Origin: Siphonodentalium dalli
Lineage: Eukaryota > Mollusca > Scaphopoda > Gadilida > Siphonodentaliidae
Direction: 5' to 3'
Length of the DNA stretch: 64,000 bases
Assembly: GCA_032622095.1 (NCBI GenBank)
Contig: CP136063.1
Location: forward strand, 92,667,980-92,731,979
In this document: in pieces, positions 44,104 to 55,904 of the stretch
Numbering within the stretch: the stretch's first letter is position 1
Layout of the letters: every line of letters begins with the position of its first letter
The notes under the pieces: generated by a model
Told to the model about the DNA's origin: nothing
What the model saw: the letters and a program-made list of their open reading frames with translations, nothing else
The model's database searches: none
Translations under genes and position numbers: made by a program

Positions 44104-44262
44104 TGATCCCTTTCATGACTGGAGCTTCCTGAAATTTTGGGAAAACCATGTGCCAATGCATTCTCTTATATATGCGAGTCTCGTTATGGGAGACTGGCAT
44201 ATATAAGATAATGCACTGGCATAGGATGGTGCACCAGAGCAGCTATGCCATGAAAGGGTTAT
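44104..44262. mobile_element. hairpin MITE with CCCTTTCATG ends (family U)
   Basis: Ends are CCCTTTCATGACTGG (44108) and, inverted from 44258, CCCTTTCATGGCATAG, flanked by TGAT and TTAT, which look like mutated TTAA. The core (44152-44220) is a palindrome, TGCCAATGCATTCTCTTATA against its inverse. The same palindrome occurs twice in the element at 55905-56305. Confidence 0.7.
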
Positions 44263-45503
44263 GGATTCTGCGTATTTCTGTGGCTTCATCGAATTCAGCA
44301 GATTTCGGCCAAATTACTTTGCCCAAATTCACCGGTTATTTATTGTGTAAAATATAATAATTCCTGTACATTATATCATGCCACGAATCTCTACCCTAGC
44401 TACGCCCGTAAAGATCATATTCCACCAGTACAAAACCTGGAAATGTTTGATGTTCTGACCCCTTCTGATAGGGAACTTTATTTAACAAACAATGCAGTGG
44501 ATATATTCCTTTGTTAAAACTTGTTCCTCGATAATCTACTTCACAGTAGAGGGTGGTCCCAGCTCGAGATTGCATGCTTTTTTGTTACTTTGGTGAGCCT
44601 ATATCGCAATAAACTAGCTCACACACTCACTTAAATCATGCAATTTCGAGTTAATAATAATAATAATAATAATGGTACATATATAGCGCATATTCCCGCG
44701 AGGGCCATAAGCGCTTCACAGTGTTACCCCAGCTGTTGAGTAATGCCGAGTCTTCTGCATGCAGCCATGCATTTTTATAGGCGCTTCACGTGTGAATGAG
44801 GCATATGTTACATGTACATTTTCGTCGTTTTACGCCAATGCATACAACGATCTCGCTCCGCCATTCGCTTGTAATACGATTCTCAAATTTCCCAGGGGAC
44901 GTCGCCGGTAACATAAAACGTGTTCAACGTACATTCGACCCAGCTTACATTTTTTTCAAATTAATATAAACTAAATGGAGAAAAGAATCTAAATCCACAA
45001 GGAATGAAAGGCCTGCTCGGCTAAATTTAAATCAAAAGCAGAATAAGTTTGATAAAAAAAATAGCATGAATATATGAGTGCATCTTCAAAGATATCCATT
45101 ACCGTGAAACCTTTGGTCACAGGACAAAAGACTACATGGCGACTGTTTTCAATCTAGACAGAAGCCATGCATGGCACGCTGCGAGGTAATGTCGTAATGT
45201 GCCAATATTTCGATATCGCCGTCTATATCCGACACCGGAAATTGCGCAACAATTTTTCCGATTTTGTCGTCTTGATATAGTACCCACCGTTATAAAGTTA
45301 TCAATATCATTTATAATGCGTAATAATTTGACAAAGCCTCTCACTTATGCTCACTATACAACGGGCTTGCTGGATTATCGACGAACAGTTGAACGCGCAC
45401 CGAGTAATTTTTAATAACAGTGCATATCCGTCATGGGATCTAAAATGACCCTCATATAATACACCGTTACTTATTAGATATTCTCGAGGCTAAACAATCA
45501 AAA
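44263..45503. other. spacer with (AAT)n and a TATATAGCGC repeat
   Basis: (AAT)n at 44651-44674 leads into TACATATATAGCGCATATTC and GCCATAAGCGCTTCACAGTG, a short motif pair that is widespread in animal repeats and often sits next to AAT microsatellites. The rest shows nothing I can support. Confidence 0.5.
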
Positions 45504-46034
45504 TTAAAGATACGGGCGGCGTTGGCGGTGGGTATGCTGTTAATATATTCACCTCCGTCAAAAACCGCCATAAACAGAAGGAATAGTAAGATATAGACAG
45601 ACTTTGTTCTTATGCCAATCAGAAATATGGCATAAACAGTATGTTATTGTCAATTCCCCCCTTTGTTATGTAAACAAAAGCAAAAAAAGTTACGTTATAT
45701 ACCTGGCTTTTGTTTAGATCCGGATATGGTAAACATAAAGAGCGTTATTTGTTACTGTTTTCCTGATATGAAAATAATAAAGAGCGTTAATATCATTTTT
45801 GTGTGATTAACCACTAGAATTGCGCTGTGTTATGTAAACAGAAGCACAACTTCTGTAACACGAGCCGGCTCTTGTTTTACGTACACAATCGTACGTCTTG
45901 GTGGCAATATACTGTTTACGTGTTGATTATGTTTGGCATATGAGCGGAACTGTATATATTTTGGTGTTCCTTCTATTGATGGCGATTTGAACAAATATAA
46001 ATATTTCTGCAACGAACGCCGCCCGTGCCTTTAA
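45504..46034 (+). mobile_element. MITE family E, copy 2
   Basis: A 531-bp copy with inverted ends TTAAAGATACGGGCGGCGTT and, from the right, TTAAAGGCACGGGCGGCGTT. Both ends abut TTAA. Inner blocks match copy 1 at 20389-20877. Confidence 0.85.
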
Positions 46035-46711
46035 GTTGTTAGATGCTAGTTTACGGCAAATTGCAAATATCACAATAAATTTACTGTCGTGCGAATTTGT
46101 TGCTGCGTGTCTCCATCCAGACATAAACAACTTTGTATCACAGAGATCGACAAGTACTGTTTTCGGACAAAAGGCAACTAAACGATATAAATAAGACTGT
46201 ACGACTGTATTTAAATGAAATAACTTGTGGCCCAATCCATTGTAAATAGTTATTTGCCACAATAAAGAATGCGTAAAATAAGTCTAACTACATCATGTCT
46301 GGATTATTAATGAGGCAATTGCTCCCGCTTGACTTGAAACATATTTTATATGTACCAGATGTAAAAAGGATTAAGGGATATAATTCCAGCAATATAGTTT
46401 AGAAAAGAGTTTAGAAAATATCTAAACCATGTGTTTTTCCACTCCCCAATCGAAATATAACGTTATAAAATTTCCAGAAATTAGAAAAAAATTATCATTT
46501 TACACTTAATGTTTCCAAATGTTTATCTTGGAACATGTTCGGATGCCTTTGTTTATAATTATCCTGCATCACTATCTACACTTATTTCATTTTATGCCCA
46601 TAAAACCAACTTGACATAATTATGGCGTTCTGTGCGATGTACTGTTTAAACGATACAATTCGTGTTTCTGAGAAAATTATGACAATTTTCCAAACCGTCG
46701 CAAAACAACAA
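46035..46711. other. unannotated DNA
   Basis: No gene or repeat was recognised. Confidence 0.4.
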
Positions 46712-47407
46712 TGGCTGCGGACACACGTACCACAGTAGCGATGGAATGGTAGGTGTGACAATTTATTTTGGTTCAGTTTGGTGAAAATTGGTCGTCATAT
46801 TTCTGTGCCATAGCTAGCCATGTTGCCAGTTGAGTTTCCACACAATGAGTCGTCTGGACCAATTAACCCATTGCGTTTCACCAAGGTTGATCTCTATACT
46901 CATTACGTTTTGCAACATTGTATTCTCTATACGATATATATAATTGCACGATCGTCCATAATTGTGTTTGACCATGGCAATCCCCCATTCACTCACATAT
47001 CACGCACGTAGTATGTTTTTTTGATATGATCTCAGTTCATGTTTATCCGCTTATATTAATTTCATGCGTATTAAGACAGTTCCCCAATTGCGTTTTTTAA
47101 ATTTAGTGCTACGCATAATTTCGCTAACATTATCATGTGGGCCGATATAGCTGTGTCGGAACTATTGGAGGAAATGCAGATGCGAGAAAGTATTTGGAAT
47201 AAACAAAGCGAACTATACAAGGACAAAAAACAAGAAGAAAAAAGTCTGATTATAACGAACTTTGGAGGACTCATTGTGCGAATATGCAGCGGGCGACATG
47301 GCTAGCTATGGCATATTAATTATGACAACAAATTGTCACCAAACTCCACAATAGTAAATTGTCACACCTACTATGCCATCGCTACTGTGATACGTGTGTC
47401 CACAGCC
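46712..47407. mobile_element. MITE family H, copy 2
   Basis: A 696-bp copy with ends TGGCTGCGGACACACGTACC and GATACGTGTGTCCACAGCCA. It holds about 190 bp more than copy 1. The shared interior includes ACCAATTAACCCATTGCGTT and TGATTATAACGAACTTTGGA. No long frame is conserved between the two copies. Confidence 0.85.
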
Positions 47408-48411
47408 AATAGAGTGACTTCAGATGTAAGAGTTCCTATACGCAGTGCAAACTGACTCTTTGGCATTTTCTCAATTGCTTAAACCGAAAGTGTCATTGTA
47501 TGGACATAGTTGCTGAGATTGACGCAACCCCCTCATGTAACACACACATGCATACGAGCAATTCTAACCATACATGTCTATTACAGAGCGTATATCGACA
47601 CTCTATCCTCAAATGCACGGATGGCCCTGGTTGTAAGTTATAATATAGAAATAAAAGTTACCAAATTATGAAAATTTCCTCAAGAATATACAAATAGTAT
47701 AGTACAATGATAGTAAAAATATCATATTATCCACAAAACACACCTGTGTGAGCCGAGCGTTTGTTTATATACACATAAAGAGTATTTGATAAGCAAAACA
47801 CCCAACACCGTGGTGATTTTTTGGGGAGATTGATTCACGGTGACCTATTCAACACCGAACTATTGAGTGGCGAGGGTATATTGTAAACAACATTGTACAG
47901 TTTTAACCAAAGTTCAATCAGTGGGATATCCCCGGTGTCGAGTGTCTGTCTTATCGCATACTTTTTACGTACTGTAATGTAACATAACATAACATGGCTT
48001 TTGTTTACTAACAGTGCATACGATCTTGACAATAACATGCTATTTATGCGATATTAATGATTGGTATACATATAACAACAAAAATTGTCTAGATTTTAAT
48101 ATTCTTTCTGTTCATGGTAGTTTTAACGGATGTGACTATTTTAACAGCAATACCCATCACGAAGGCCATACGCATCCTTAAACAAATACCAGAATTCGCC
48201 TGGATCAGTACGCCAAACTATTTCCTTCGATTTGAGATAACGTCTGAGTCGCCGGTTACGCCCGTGTTAACACAGACGATCTTATAATCCCCTCACAATC
48301 TCCCATTTGTCTCAAGAGTCTGGACATCGGGATAGAAAAAACTATACTATACATGTGTGTATTCACAATGTCAATCGTGTATAGAGACGGCCGGTGAAGG
48401 AACCGTGCTTA
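47408..48411. other. spacer with an E-related fragment
   Basis: At about 47985-48055 the reverse strand reads ATATCGCATAAATAGCATGT and GTAAACAAAAGCC, like the inside of family E. Otherwise nothing. Confidence 0.4.
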
Positions 48412-48765
48412 TACATGTTTAAATCCCAGCTCTCAGCAAATGCACCGGCATAGATATCTAGCATCTTTTGAAGCAATTCATAACAAACGCCCTGCTCCCC
48501 CTTGTGCTATAATATAAAAATAACTGTAGACACTAAGTCTTGTGTCCCAACCCAATTGTTGTATGTGTATGTATAATTACCAGTCTTGTTAAACTGTTTG
48601 TACATATTTGGATCCCAGCTCTCAGCACATGCACCGGCATGCATGCATAGATATCTAGCACCCTTCCAGACAATTCGTCACACAACGCTCTGGTAAACTA
48701 TAAGCGTAAGCACTTGTGTCCCAACACAAACTGTTGAATGCGTATATATATATAATTATATATGT
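48412..48765. repeat. about 190-bp tandem duplication
   Basis: CCCAGCTCTCAGCA.ATGCACC, ATAGATATCTAGCA, CTTGTGTCCCAAC and TGTATAATTA-type blocks occur in order in 48412-48590 and 48600-48765. The copies are moderately diverged. Confidence 0.8.
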
Positions 48766-48887
48766 AGGGCAATACAATATGTTTAAACTAAAATCATCTG
48801 GAACCTGCTAATTAATGGGCTCATCGCGGTATAATCTGGTTTTGAAAACGCACTAACAGTCCTCAAAATATGGTGCTGGTCATTTGC

Positions 48888-49470
48888 AAAATGAGGTCCC
48901 CAGAGGGTGAATTTTTAGTGATGTTACTCCGTAAAACGGACTAGCATAATTAATTCATCATATGGGGATCTCATTCTACATATACTCATCTGCTATGGGA
49001 GACCTAGACACAGATTTAAATTCCCAGATGGTGAAGATGATGATGTACAAGCACCCACTGGCCACCTCGATTATGCATTATGTTGTCTGCCAAATTGGGG
49101 GTATATAGAGAGACTAAATTGAAAAGAAACTAAACAACTTGATAATTTGATAAGTAGATATGAGGCCTAGAAAAATGAGGTCCCCAGAGGGTGAATTTAG
49201 TAATGCTATCCCACTGTGCGGGGTAGCTTCACTAAGATAACCCTCTATAGACCTCATTCTGCAGATGACCATCCCCATATTGTGAGGCCTGCATGCGCAT
49301 AAAAGGTAGTAAAATGCTGTTAAATGGGACCGTGAGCCTTTAAAGTTGACCGACGTCAGCCCCCCCCCCACAAGCAGAATGAGGTCCACAGAGGGTGAAT
49401 TTAGTAATGCTATCCCACTGTTCGTGCGGGGTATGTAGCGTCACTAAAGTTGACCGACGTCAGCCCCCTA
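48888..49470. repeat. second cluster of D hairpins
   Basis: Hairpins at 48888-48978 and 49173-49262 and a half copy at 49375-49445 start AATGAGGTCCCCAGAGGGTG or a variant. CTGCTATGGGAGACCTAG and CTCGATTATGCATTATG between them match the cluster at 16242-17022 in inverted order. GTTGACCGACGTCAGCCCCC is duplicated at 49345 and 49447. Confidence 0.8.
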
Positions 49471-50032
49471 CAAGTATTAGATATGCATTATTTATGCAAT
49501 CACTCGTGGTGCTTCTTATCCCAGTCATAAGTACATCAATTGAGGTGCATTCTCTGTGGAATAGCTGTTATCTATGTGCGGCGAATTTCTCGCACATTTG
49601 GCACTCAAATTTGCCAGCGTGTGAATGCATATCATATGCAGCATCCCAGAGGTTTTACATCACTTTATCAACATTATTATATTAAAGGCACGTTTTACTC
49701 GCGAATTAAAAAAAACTTGCGGGAATTCGATCGATTACTGATTATACTAGTATGCAAAAAAAACGAGATGCTATATATGAAGTGCCATCATACTACACCA
49801 CATATGAATTATAGGGCTGAATTAATTTAAGTTAAGTCACATTACCAATGCATAGGGATATTGAAATGTCATAACAAATTTGAAGATGACAATTTAACGC
49901 GGCGAGGAATAAGGATGAAATCAATCGGGCAAACCACTTTATCTCCGCCGGCCCGGCAGTCGGAGTTATAATGTGTGGGATGATGTGAGGGTTCGTAACT
50001 ACCAATAATAAGCCAGATGTACTTTTCACACC
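49471..50032. other. unannotated DNA
   Basis: No supported feature. Confidence 0.4.
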
Positions 50033-50790
50033 CACTATACGCGACGGAGTTAGTGTCACATCCGCGTTTTATTTGACTGCCAAAACGAGCAAGCGCGCAA
50101 AACGATTTAACAATATAAAGTCATTATACGATGTTGTGTACAGTATATAATTATGTTGTTATTGTACGAGTCCAGGTTGTGGTGAAAAGTCATATTGGAC
50201 GAGACACACAGTGACTATACGCGACCGAGTTAGGGTAATATCTGAGTAATTTATTTGACTGCCAAACGAGCAATCGAGTAAGACGATATAACAATATAAA
50301 GTTATTATACAATGTTGTGTACAGTATGTGTTTTTTTGTATGAGTCCAGCTAGGTTGTAGTGAAAAGTCATATTGGACGGGACACACAGTGTCGAGTCCA
50401 ATACGACTTTTCACCACAACCTGGACGAGTACAAGAAAAACACATACTGTACACAACATTGTATAATTACATTTTTATTATCCATCTGTATGTTTATCAA
50501 AATTTTGGGAATAAAACTTTTGTGGTTATTTTTGGTATTTGTCGGTACTAAGTCTTGATTCTCTATAAAAGCCTGTACTGTATTTGATCACCAGAAAGCA
50601 TGATTTGGAAAAGTAAACACGGAAGTGAAAAAAAAACTCAATGCGGAAGTGAAACGTCTGCTAAATCCACCAGAGTGTTGCGCATCACAATTTCATTTGG
50701 CAATAGAGTTACTACATGACTCATGACGTCACGGAGTCCCGATAAAAAAGTCACATTGGACAATCGAGTCCAATATGACTTAATTATCAG
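50033..50790 (+). mobile_element. family I element, copy 1, with tandem duplication
   Basis: A unit with ACTATACGCGAC.GAGTTAG, TTTATTTGACTGCC and TACA.TGTTGTGTACAGTAT is duplicated (50033-50210 and 50211-50378). A hairpin at 50342-50440 then pairs TGAAAAGTCATATTGGAC with its inverse. From 50395 the sequence matches the reverse strand of 59585-60044, through ATCTGTATGTTTATC and AACACGGAAGTGAAAAAAAA to GAGTCCAATATGACTT. Confidence 0.75.
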
Positions 50791-50970
50791 GACTGAATAA
50801 CAAACATACAGGAATATCATCTATAACATTAAGCATTAGATAGTTCAAGGGAGACGAGGAGAACTATCACACATTCGCAAACGCATGGTTTCACACACTT
50901 CATTCTCACCTGGTGCCATCAGATAAGGTGTCGTGGACATAGACAATGTTTATTTGAAATAAGATGGAAG

Positions 50971-51150
50971 ATTGGGTATATCCTTCATGTAGGAATACAA
51001 GAAACCACGCACCACCCTCCATTCTCCATGTATTAAGGTTTGGGCTAGGGTTATAGGTTTAGGGTTAGAGCTAAGGTTAGGATCAGGGTTAGGGTTAGGG
51101 TTAGAGTTAGGGTTAGTGTATTCTTACATGAATGACATACCGAAGATTAG
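50971..51150. mobile_element. family L element containing TTAGGG repeats, copy 1
   Basis: Inverted ends GGTATATCCTTCATGTAGGA (50975) and TCTTACATGAATGACATACC (51122-51141) flank CCACGCACCACCCTCCATTC and about 85 bp of degenerate TTAGGG units (51034-51117). The second copy is at 54066-54190. Confidence 0.75.
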
Positions 51151-51360
51151 GCACGATCCATGACCCAAAACTGAAAACAGTCAGGCTACATGTATGTCAA
51201 ACAAATATCTAGTTTCTTATATGAGTGCAAGTAAGTAAACTCAACTTATTTCAGCCCCTGCTTATATATGCGTGAGGTCACTCGGGCACCAACATAATGG
51301 CCTATATTGAGTAAACTTACCGGTTGACATAGTCCACTTACACTAATCGTGGTTACTCTC

Positions 51361-51738
51361 TTAAAGACATTTTATGAACTTGTTCGGGTACGATAAACTG
51401 ATGAGTTAGTACTCAGGAACTATGCCAATAGGAGGAATGTAGCATTCTACTAACGTCGCCGAAAATCTCAAGCAAATCGACGGTACTACTCCATATAGAA
51501 AACATCGTCAGAACTGCACTGAATTGTAAATATTTACGTATCGATTTGGGATGCATCTATCGGCGATAAACTAACGAAAACGATTTCGTCATCGAGAGTC
51601 ACTGTATTTAATTAATATGTAAGAATGACGATGTGTGTTGTCAATTTGGATATCATATTTCTAAAAATAACTACTTTTATCAAGATTATTCTTCATTTAT
51701 AGATGATCACCCTACCGGAGTGTTTCACATCACTTTAA
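51361..51738 (+). mobile_element. MITE family C, copy 3
   Basis: A 378-bp copy starting TTAAAGACATTTTATGAACT and ending GTGTTTCACATCACTTTAA, collinear with 11870-12242. Confidence 0.85.
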
Positions 51739-52371
51739 TGTAAACCATCCCAATTGTTCATCACGAAAATTCATACCGGGATATATATGGTAAAATCTTT
51801 ATAACTAGTCGAAGTGTTTTCTATAATGGAGAGTTGTTTTCTGTATTGGAGAGTTGTCAGCCTACCATTCAAAAACCAATATAGCCAAATATATCCCTTC
51901 AAAGAAGAATTTAACGAATGGGCTCACTTACCCAGTCTCATATTTAATTGAATTGTCTTCGTTCCCGATCAAGAGATGATTCTTTTATATATCAGACACG
52001 GGATCTCTGATAAAGCCCGTCGCAATGGGTTCTTAGAGTGGAATTAAGTTCATCTCACTTGGCTTTGATGGCGGAGTAATCAAGGAAACCACTAAGGGAG
52101 GTAAATTACTCAATCTTGGTCGCATGTTTGTCGTGACTGCGCGAATAAACCTAGTTTCAAATTGGACAGGCGGAAAGATTGGGTTGTCAAACAAAGACAC
52201 GTGCGTGTGAAGGAAGGCCGAAACCTCACGGGAGCTTTCCGCTTCCGCGTCTGGATTTTATACAGAAGTGATATAAATGGCGTGGATAACTGACGTATTG
52301 TGTGACGTGTTCTCGAGAGATCACGTTAACGTTAAGAAATGTCGATCTTGATTTAGTGTTCGTTTCAAGAA
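51739..52371. other. unannotated DNA
   Basis: No gene. TGGAGAGTTGTTTTCTGTAT and TGGAGAGTTGTC near 51824-51860 form a short direct repeat. Confidence 0.4.
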
Positions 52372-52855
52372 CACCCTTGGACATATGTGGCCCTGCTAAT
52401 TTTCTATGATATTAGTGGGTCCTGTTGAATTGCTCTGAAGCTGTTGGGGGAAACTGATGCTGTGAAGAAAAAGTACCGTTATTGTTTTTCTATACTTGTC
52501 ATGTTCGCGGTGTTTGGCTGATCTGGACGAATTAAAGAAAATCAGTGGCTTTCTGAAACATTCACGAACCGATATACAATAAAATATATCAACAATGGAC
52601 GCTTACACAACGACAGAAATATATCCACCTTAAACATCATTAAAATATGTTATAACATGTATATTTTTAAATGCTTTATACTCATAATGGATTTTCCTCG
52701 ATTCGTTTAGATTATCAAAACCCCGCGAAAATGACAACTTTAGATAAAACAACGGTTCTTTTTTTCTGAACAGCATCAGTTTACCATACCAGCACCATAG
52801 CAGTCTAGAAGGACCCACCAACATCATAGAAAATTAGCAGGACCACTTGACCAAT
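52372..52855. mobile_element. family K element, copy 2
   Basis: A 484-bp element with inverted ends: ACACCCTTGGACATATGTGG then CCTGCTAAT on the left, and ATTAGCAGGACCACTTGACC on the right. Left AACTGATGCTGTGAAGAAAA and right inverted ACAGCATCAGTTTACC continue the inverted match. Collinear with 57914-58431. Confidence 0.8.
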
Positions 52856-53044
52856 AACCATGCGAGTTATAGTTGATTTTTTTTCTGTTAGCATCCCCTA
52901 GAGGATGTTACGGGCTCCATATTTCCAGAAGAATTTTCTTCACCAACTGATAAATATCGAGAAATTTCCCAATATCATTTGAAATTCTGAAGATAAACTG
53001 ACCCGATTTTGGGACAAACAGTACAAACGTCCACTTCTGCAATC

Positions 53045-53191
53045 ATGGATCCTTCTTTTGGAATGATGCAAGGCAACGCGTGGCAGGACGATTACGTTGA
53101 GTATGATGATGTTACGAAAATGAGCAAACATGCAACGAAACTTTACTCGGTAGAGAATGTAAATCAAACTCAGCAGAGAACCAAATCGTGA
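53045..53191 (+). CDS. possible short exon or ORF relic
   Basis: From an ATG, a 48-codon frame reads MDPSFGMMQGNAWQDDYVEY and continues hydrophilic to a stop at 53189. Composition is more protein-like than most frames here (Met, Asp, Gln and Asn with an acidic patch), but no family is recognised. The opposite strand is also open, and no splice signals decide the matter. Confidence 0.12.
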   Translation: MDPSFGMMQGNAWQDDYVEYDDVTKMSKHATKLYSVENVNQTQQRTKS

Positions 53192-53218
53192 GGAGTAGTT
53201 CCCCCACAGTGACAAAAT

Positions 53219-53600
53219 AGGACTCCTTCTTCACTTTTATTATCTTATTTTTCCTGAACATACCTCCAGATAAATAATAGTCTATTCCAATGTATACTTC
53301 TATAACTGAGTGGGAGAATCCATACAGTATAGAATCAGTTAATCTATAAACCATTTATATACTAAATACTCATTGATGAGTAGTTATCCATCATGAAATG
53401 TTCAGATACCAGTCGTTTGTTGAACTTATTATCTGAACATTTCCCCCAATAAATAAAACTCCTTCTGCACTTTTATCACATGTCCGTCTACTTATTTCCC
53501 CTGAACTGAAGACCCGACCAGATGAATAATATAGAGTAGACCATTCCAATTTACACTTTTTGAACTGATTGGGAGAATCGATTCGGTATAAAAGGGCTAA
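53219..53600. repeat. about 235-bp tandem duplication
   Basis: ACTCCTTCTTCACTTTTAT, TCCAGATAAATAATA, TCTATTCCAATGTATACTTC and GAGTGGGAGAATCCAT (53219-53352) recur in order at 53458-53590. The second unit ends directly at family C copy 4. Confidence 0.75.
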
Positions 53601-53604
53601 TCTA

Positions 53605-53974
53605 TTAAAGACATATTATGTACTTGTTCGGTGCGTGAAACTGGTAAATTAGTATTCAGGTGCTATGCCAACTGGAGGAATGTAGCATTCTATTAACATC
53701 ACCGAAAGTTTCAAGAAAATCAACCGTACACAGAAAACATTGCCCGAACTACTCTAAATTGTAAATATTTACTATTCGAATCGGGACGCTTCTATCGGCG
53801 ATAAACTAACGAACACGATTTCGCTTTCGGCAGTCACTGTATTTAATTAATATATAAGAATGACGTTGTGTGTTGTCAATTTTAGATAAAATATTTGTAA
53901 AAATAACTACTCTGAACAATATCATTCTCCATTTCTATTTGATCACCATACCGGAGTGTTTCACATCACTTTAA
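53605..53974 (+). mobile_element. MITE family C, copy 4
   Basis: A 370-bp copy beginning TTAAAGACATATTATGTACT and ending GTGTTTCACATCACTTTAA. Both ends abut TTAA. Confidence 0.85.
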
Positions 53975-54065
53975 TATATTGAGAATTGAATATTACGAGT
54001 TGCATTCGCTCATGCTATGATATTAGGTTTCGTCCATTTATTTCTTGTTGAGTTATGGGACAAAG

Positions 54066-54190
54066 TGAAAAGTCGGTATATCCCTCATGTAAAGAAACCA
54101 CACGAAACCACGCACCCCATCCATTCTCCATATGTGTTAGGGTTATGGTTAGGGCCAGGGCTAGGGTTAGGGTTATGGTTAGATCAAATA
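54066..54190 (+). mobile_element. family L element containing TTAGGG repeats, copy 2
   Basis: GTCGGTATATCCCTCATGTA, then CACGCACCCCATCCATTCTC, then TTAGGG/TTATGG units at 54135-54181. The right inverted end seen in copy 1 is lost. Confidence 0.7.
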
Positions 54191-54233
54191 GAATCTTTGG
54201 TTTGGCGATGGACCACACGGGGGAAAATGATGG

Positions 54234-54378
54234 TTAAGAAATAACTCTTCTTTCGATTAAGGTTATGCAGTTACAACCGAAAATTTTGAAGACAAATTCT
54301 ATAATGCGCGTAGTAAATTTGTCTTCGAAATGTTCGTTTATGGCTCATAACCCTAAGCTAAACAAGAGTTATTTCTTA
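54234..54378. repeat. 145-bp inverted repeat
   Basis: TTAAGAAATAACTCTT pairs with AAGAGTTATTTCTTA, and the stem resumes with GAAGACAAATT against AAATTTGTCTTC. Arms are broken by small mismatched stretches. Confidence 0.8.
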
Positions 54379-54963
54379 TTATTTAATCCGTCATTTCACA
54401 GGAGAACAACCATAAGTTGAAGGTATATAGAAGTAAAACGAACGTCAAAAATTGAAGATTATTTCCAACGAAAGAGACACACAGAGTTGAAACTGACACG
54501 TTGTCAATAAAACATCAAATTATCGATTTATCAACTGCCGTCATAAATTCGTCGCTCTTGATTGGCTAGTGAACGCACTGGTCAATCGGTCGACAGTTGC
54601 AACAACTGAGCATATGTTCCTATTTCGGCTCTGACACGAGTTGTTAGTTTCTGAAACTCCATTTCTTTGCTAATGTTAGCACGATTTATCTGGGTATACT
54701 TATACATCTAAGTACTGATGGCTAATTAGCAGTAAGGTCGTTGGTCATTGGCGGGACAGTCAGACCAGAAGGAATTGTAATGCAACACCGGAATTCCCTA
54801 TGATATCGCAGGAAGTATCGAATAGTTTTCGCGCACATATTAGGCACGTGGTATATATATATGATCATATCACACCATGCGGCTGTCAAGACATTTAGGT
54901 TACCAAGAAATCACTTTAATGGCTAAATGTGTGATAACCAATGCAATAGACAGAACACACCGC
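54379..54963. other. unannotated DNA
   Basis: No supported feature. Confidence 0.4.
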
Positions 54964-55098
54964 GCATCTTAATCGAGAATCTTTTATCGAATGAGTTGCG
55001 GATGGCGTAAGGATATATTTCACGAGAGCGTAGCTCGAGCGAAATATAACTTTGCGCTGTCCGCAACGAGTTCGATAAAAGATTCGAGATTATGATGC
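54964..55098. repeat. 135-bp foldback hairpin
   Basis: GCATCTTAATCGAGAATCTT through GAGTTGCGGA pairs with TCCGCAACGAGTTCGATAAA through ATGATGC. The stem continues through TATTTCACGAGAGC to an almost loopless centre. This is probably a small foldback MITE; no class is assigned. Confidence 0.85.
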
Positions 55099-55542
55099 AA
55101 ATTGTGTTCTGTATTTATTCTACACTGTTCAGTAAGATAAGTTCAATTCATGAATGTCACCTTCATTGTTACTAAAGCTACCTTTATTGTGATTTAAGTC
55201 TGACAAATAACCAGTAATTATGGGGGGATTACCGGAAGCGAATGATCGACGTAATGTACGTCATCTTACTTGGCGACAACGTCAACAGGAATAGTTCCGG
55301 CTTGTATTCCACAAGAGGTATACACTATTATGTATTCAATGGCTGGGATTCCGTTGAATACATGTGACTGACGTCAATGGGTGTGGAATGATTTATAATA
55401 TTTCATGGATTGACAGCTTATGGTTAAATTATCTACATATATAAAACGGAGTTTGTCCATTCATTGTTTGTTCATTTGGTATTCCTCTGCGTGGAATGAC
55501 ACCAAGATTCAACTCTCCCACGACTAAGGGGTATATATGTGT

Positions 55543-55870
55543 CAGTAACACTGAAGGGATCACTATCACAAAATAATACGTGCTGAGGGATATACAGGTT
55601 TTGAAAATGTGCTGAAGGGTACACAGGTACACAAATCTCGTTTTAAAAGACGTTTAGTTTTCTTGTCTGCCATGATTTCTACGTTTTTTTACGTTCCAAT
55701 GAGAATTAAAATGAACTTAAAACAAACTAAAAACAAGACTTTCAGGAACACAGTTGAAGTAATTGTGTTACTGTCCATCACAAACCCTGTGTACCCTCCA
55801 GCACATTTACAAAACATGTGCACCCTTCAACACTTCTTTTTGGTGAGAGTGACCCCTTCAGCGCTAGTAA
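55543..55870. repeat. inverted repeat with GTGCTGAAGGGTACAC motifs
   Basis: Arms of about 85 bp at 55543-55627 and 55783-55870 share AACACTGAAGGGATCACT, a GTGCTGAGGG block and AAATGTGCTGAAGGGTACAC. A motif of about 37 bp also repeats directly inside each arm. Confidence 0.7.
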
Positions 55871-55904
55871 CCCGCTGCTTCGAACACACACACACGTCAG
55901 CGAG

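Noticed and set aside
51034-51117. Chromosome end or fusion scar
   Set aside because: The TTAGGG units are degenerate, short and inside a dispersed element with a second copy at 54066.
54017-54244. Forward frame with GLGLGLWLGPG-type repeats
   Set aside because: It is a reading of degenerate TTAGGG repeats in family L.
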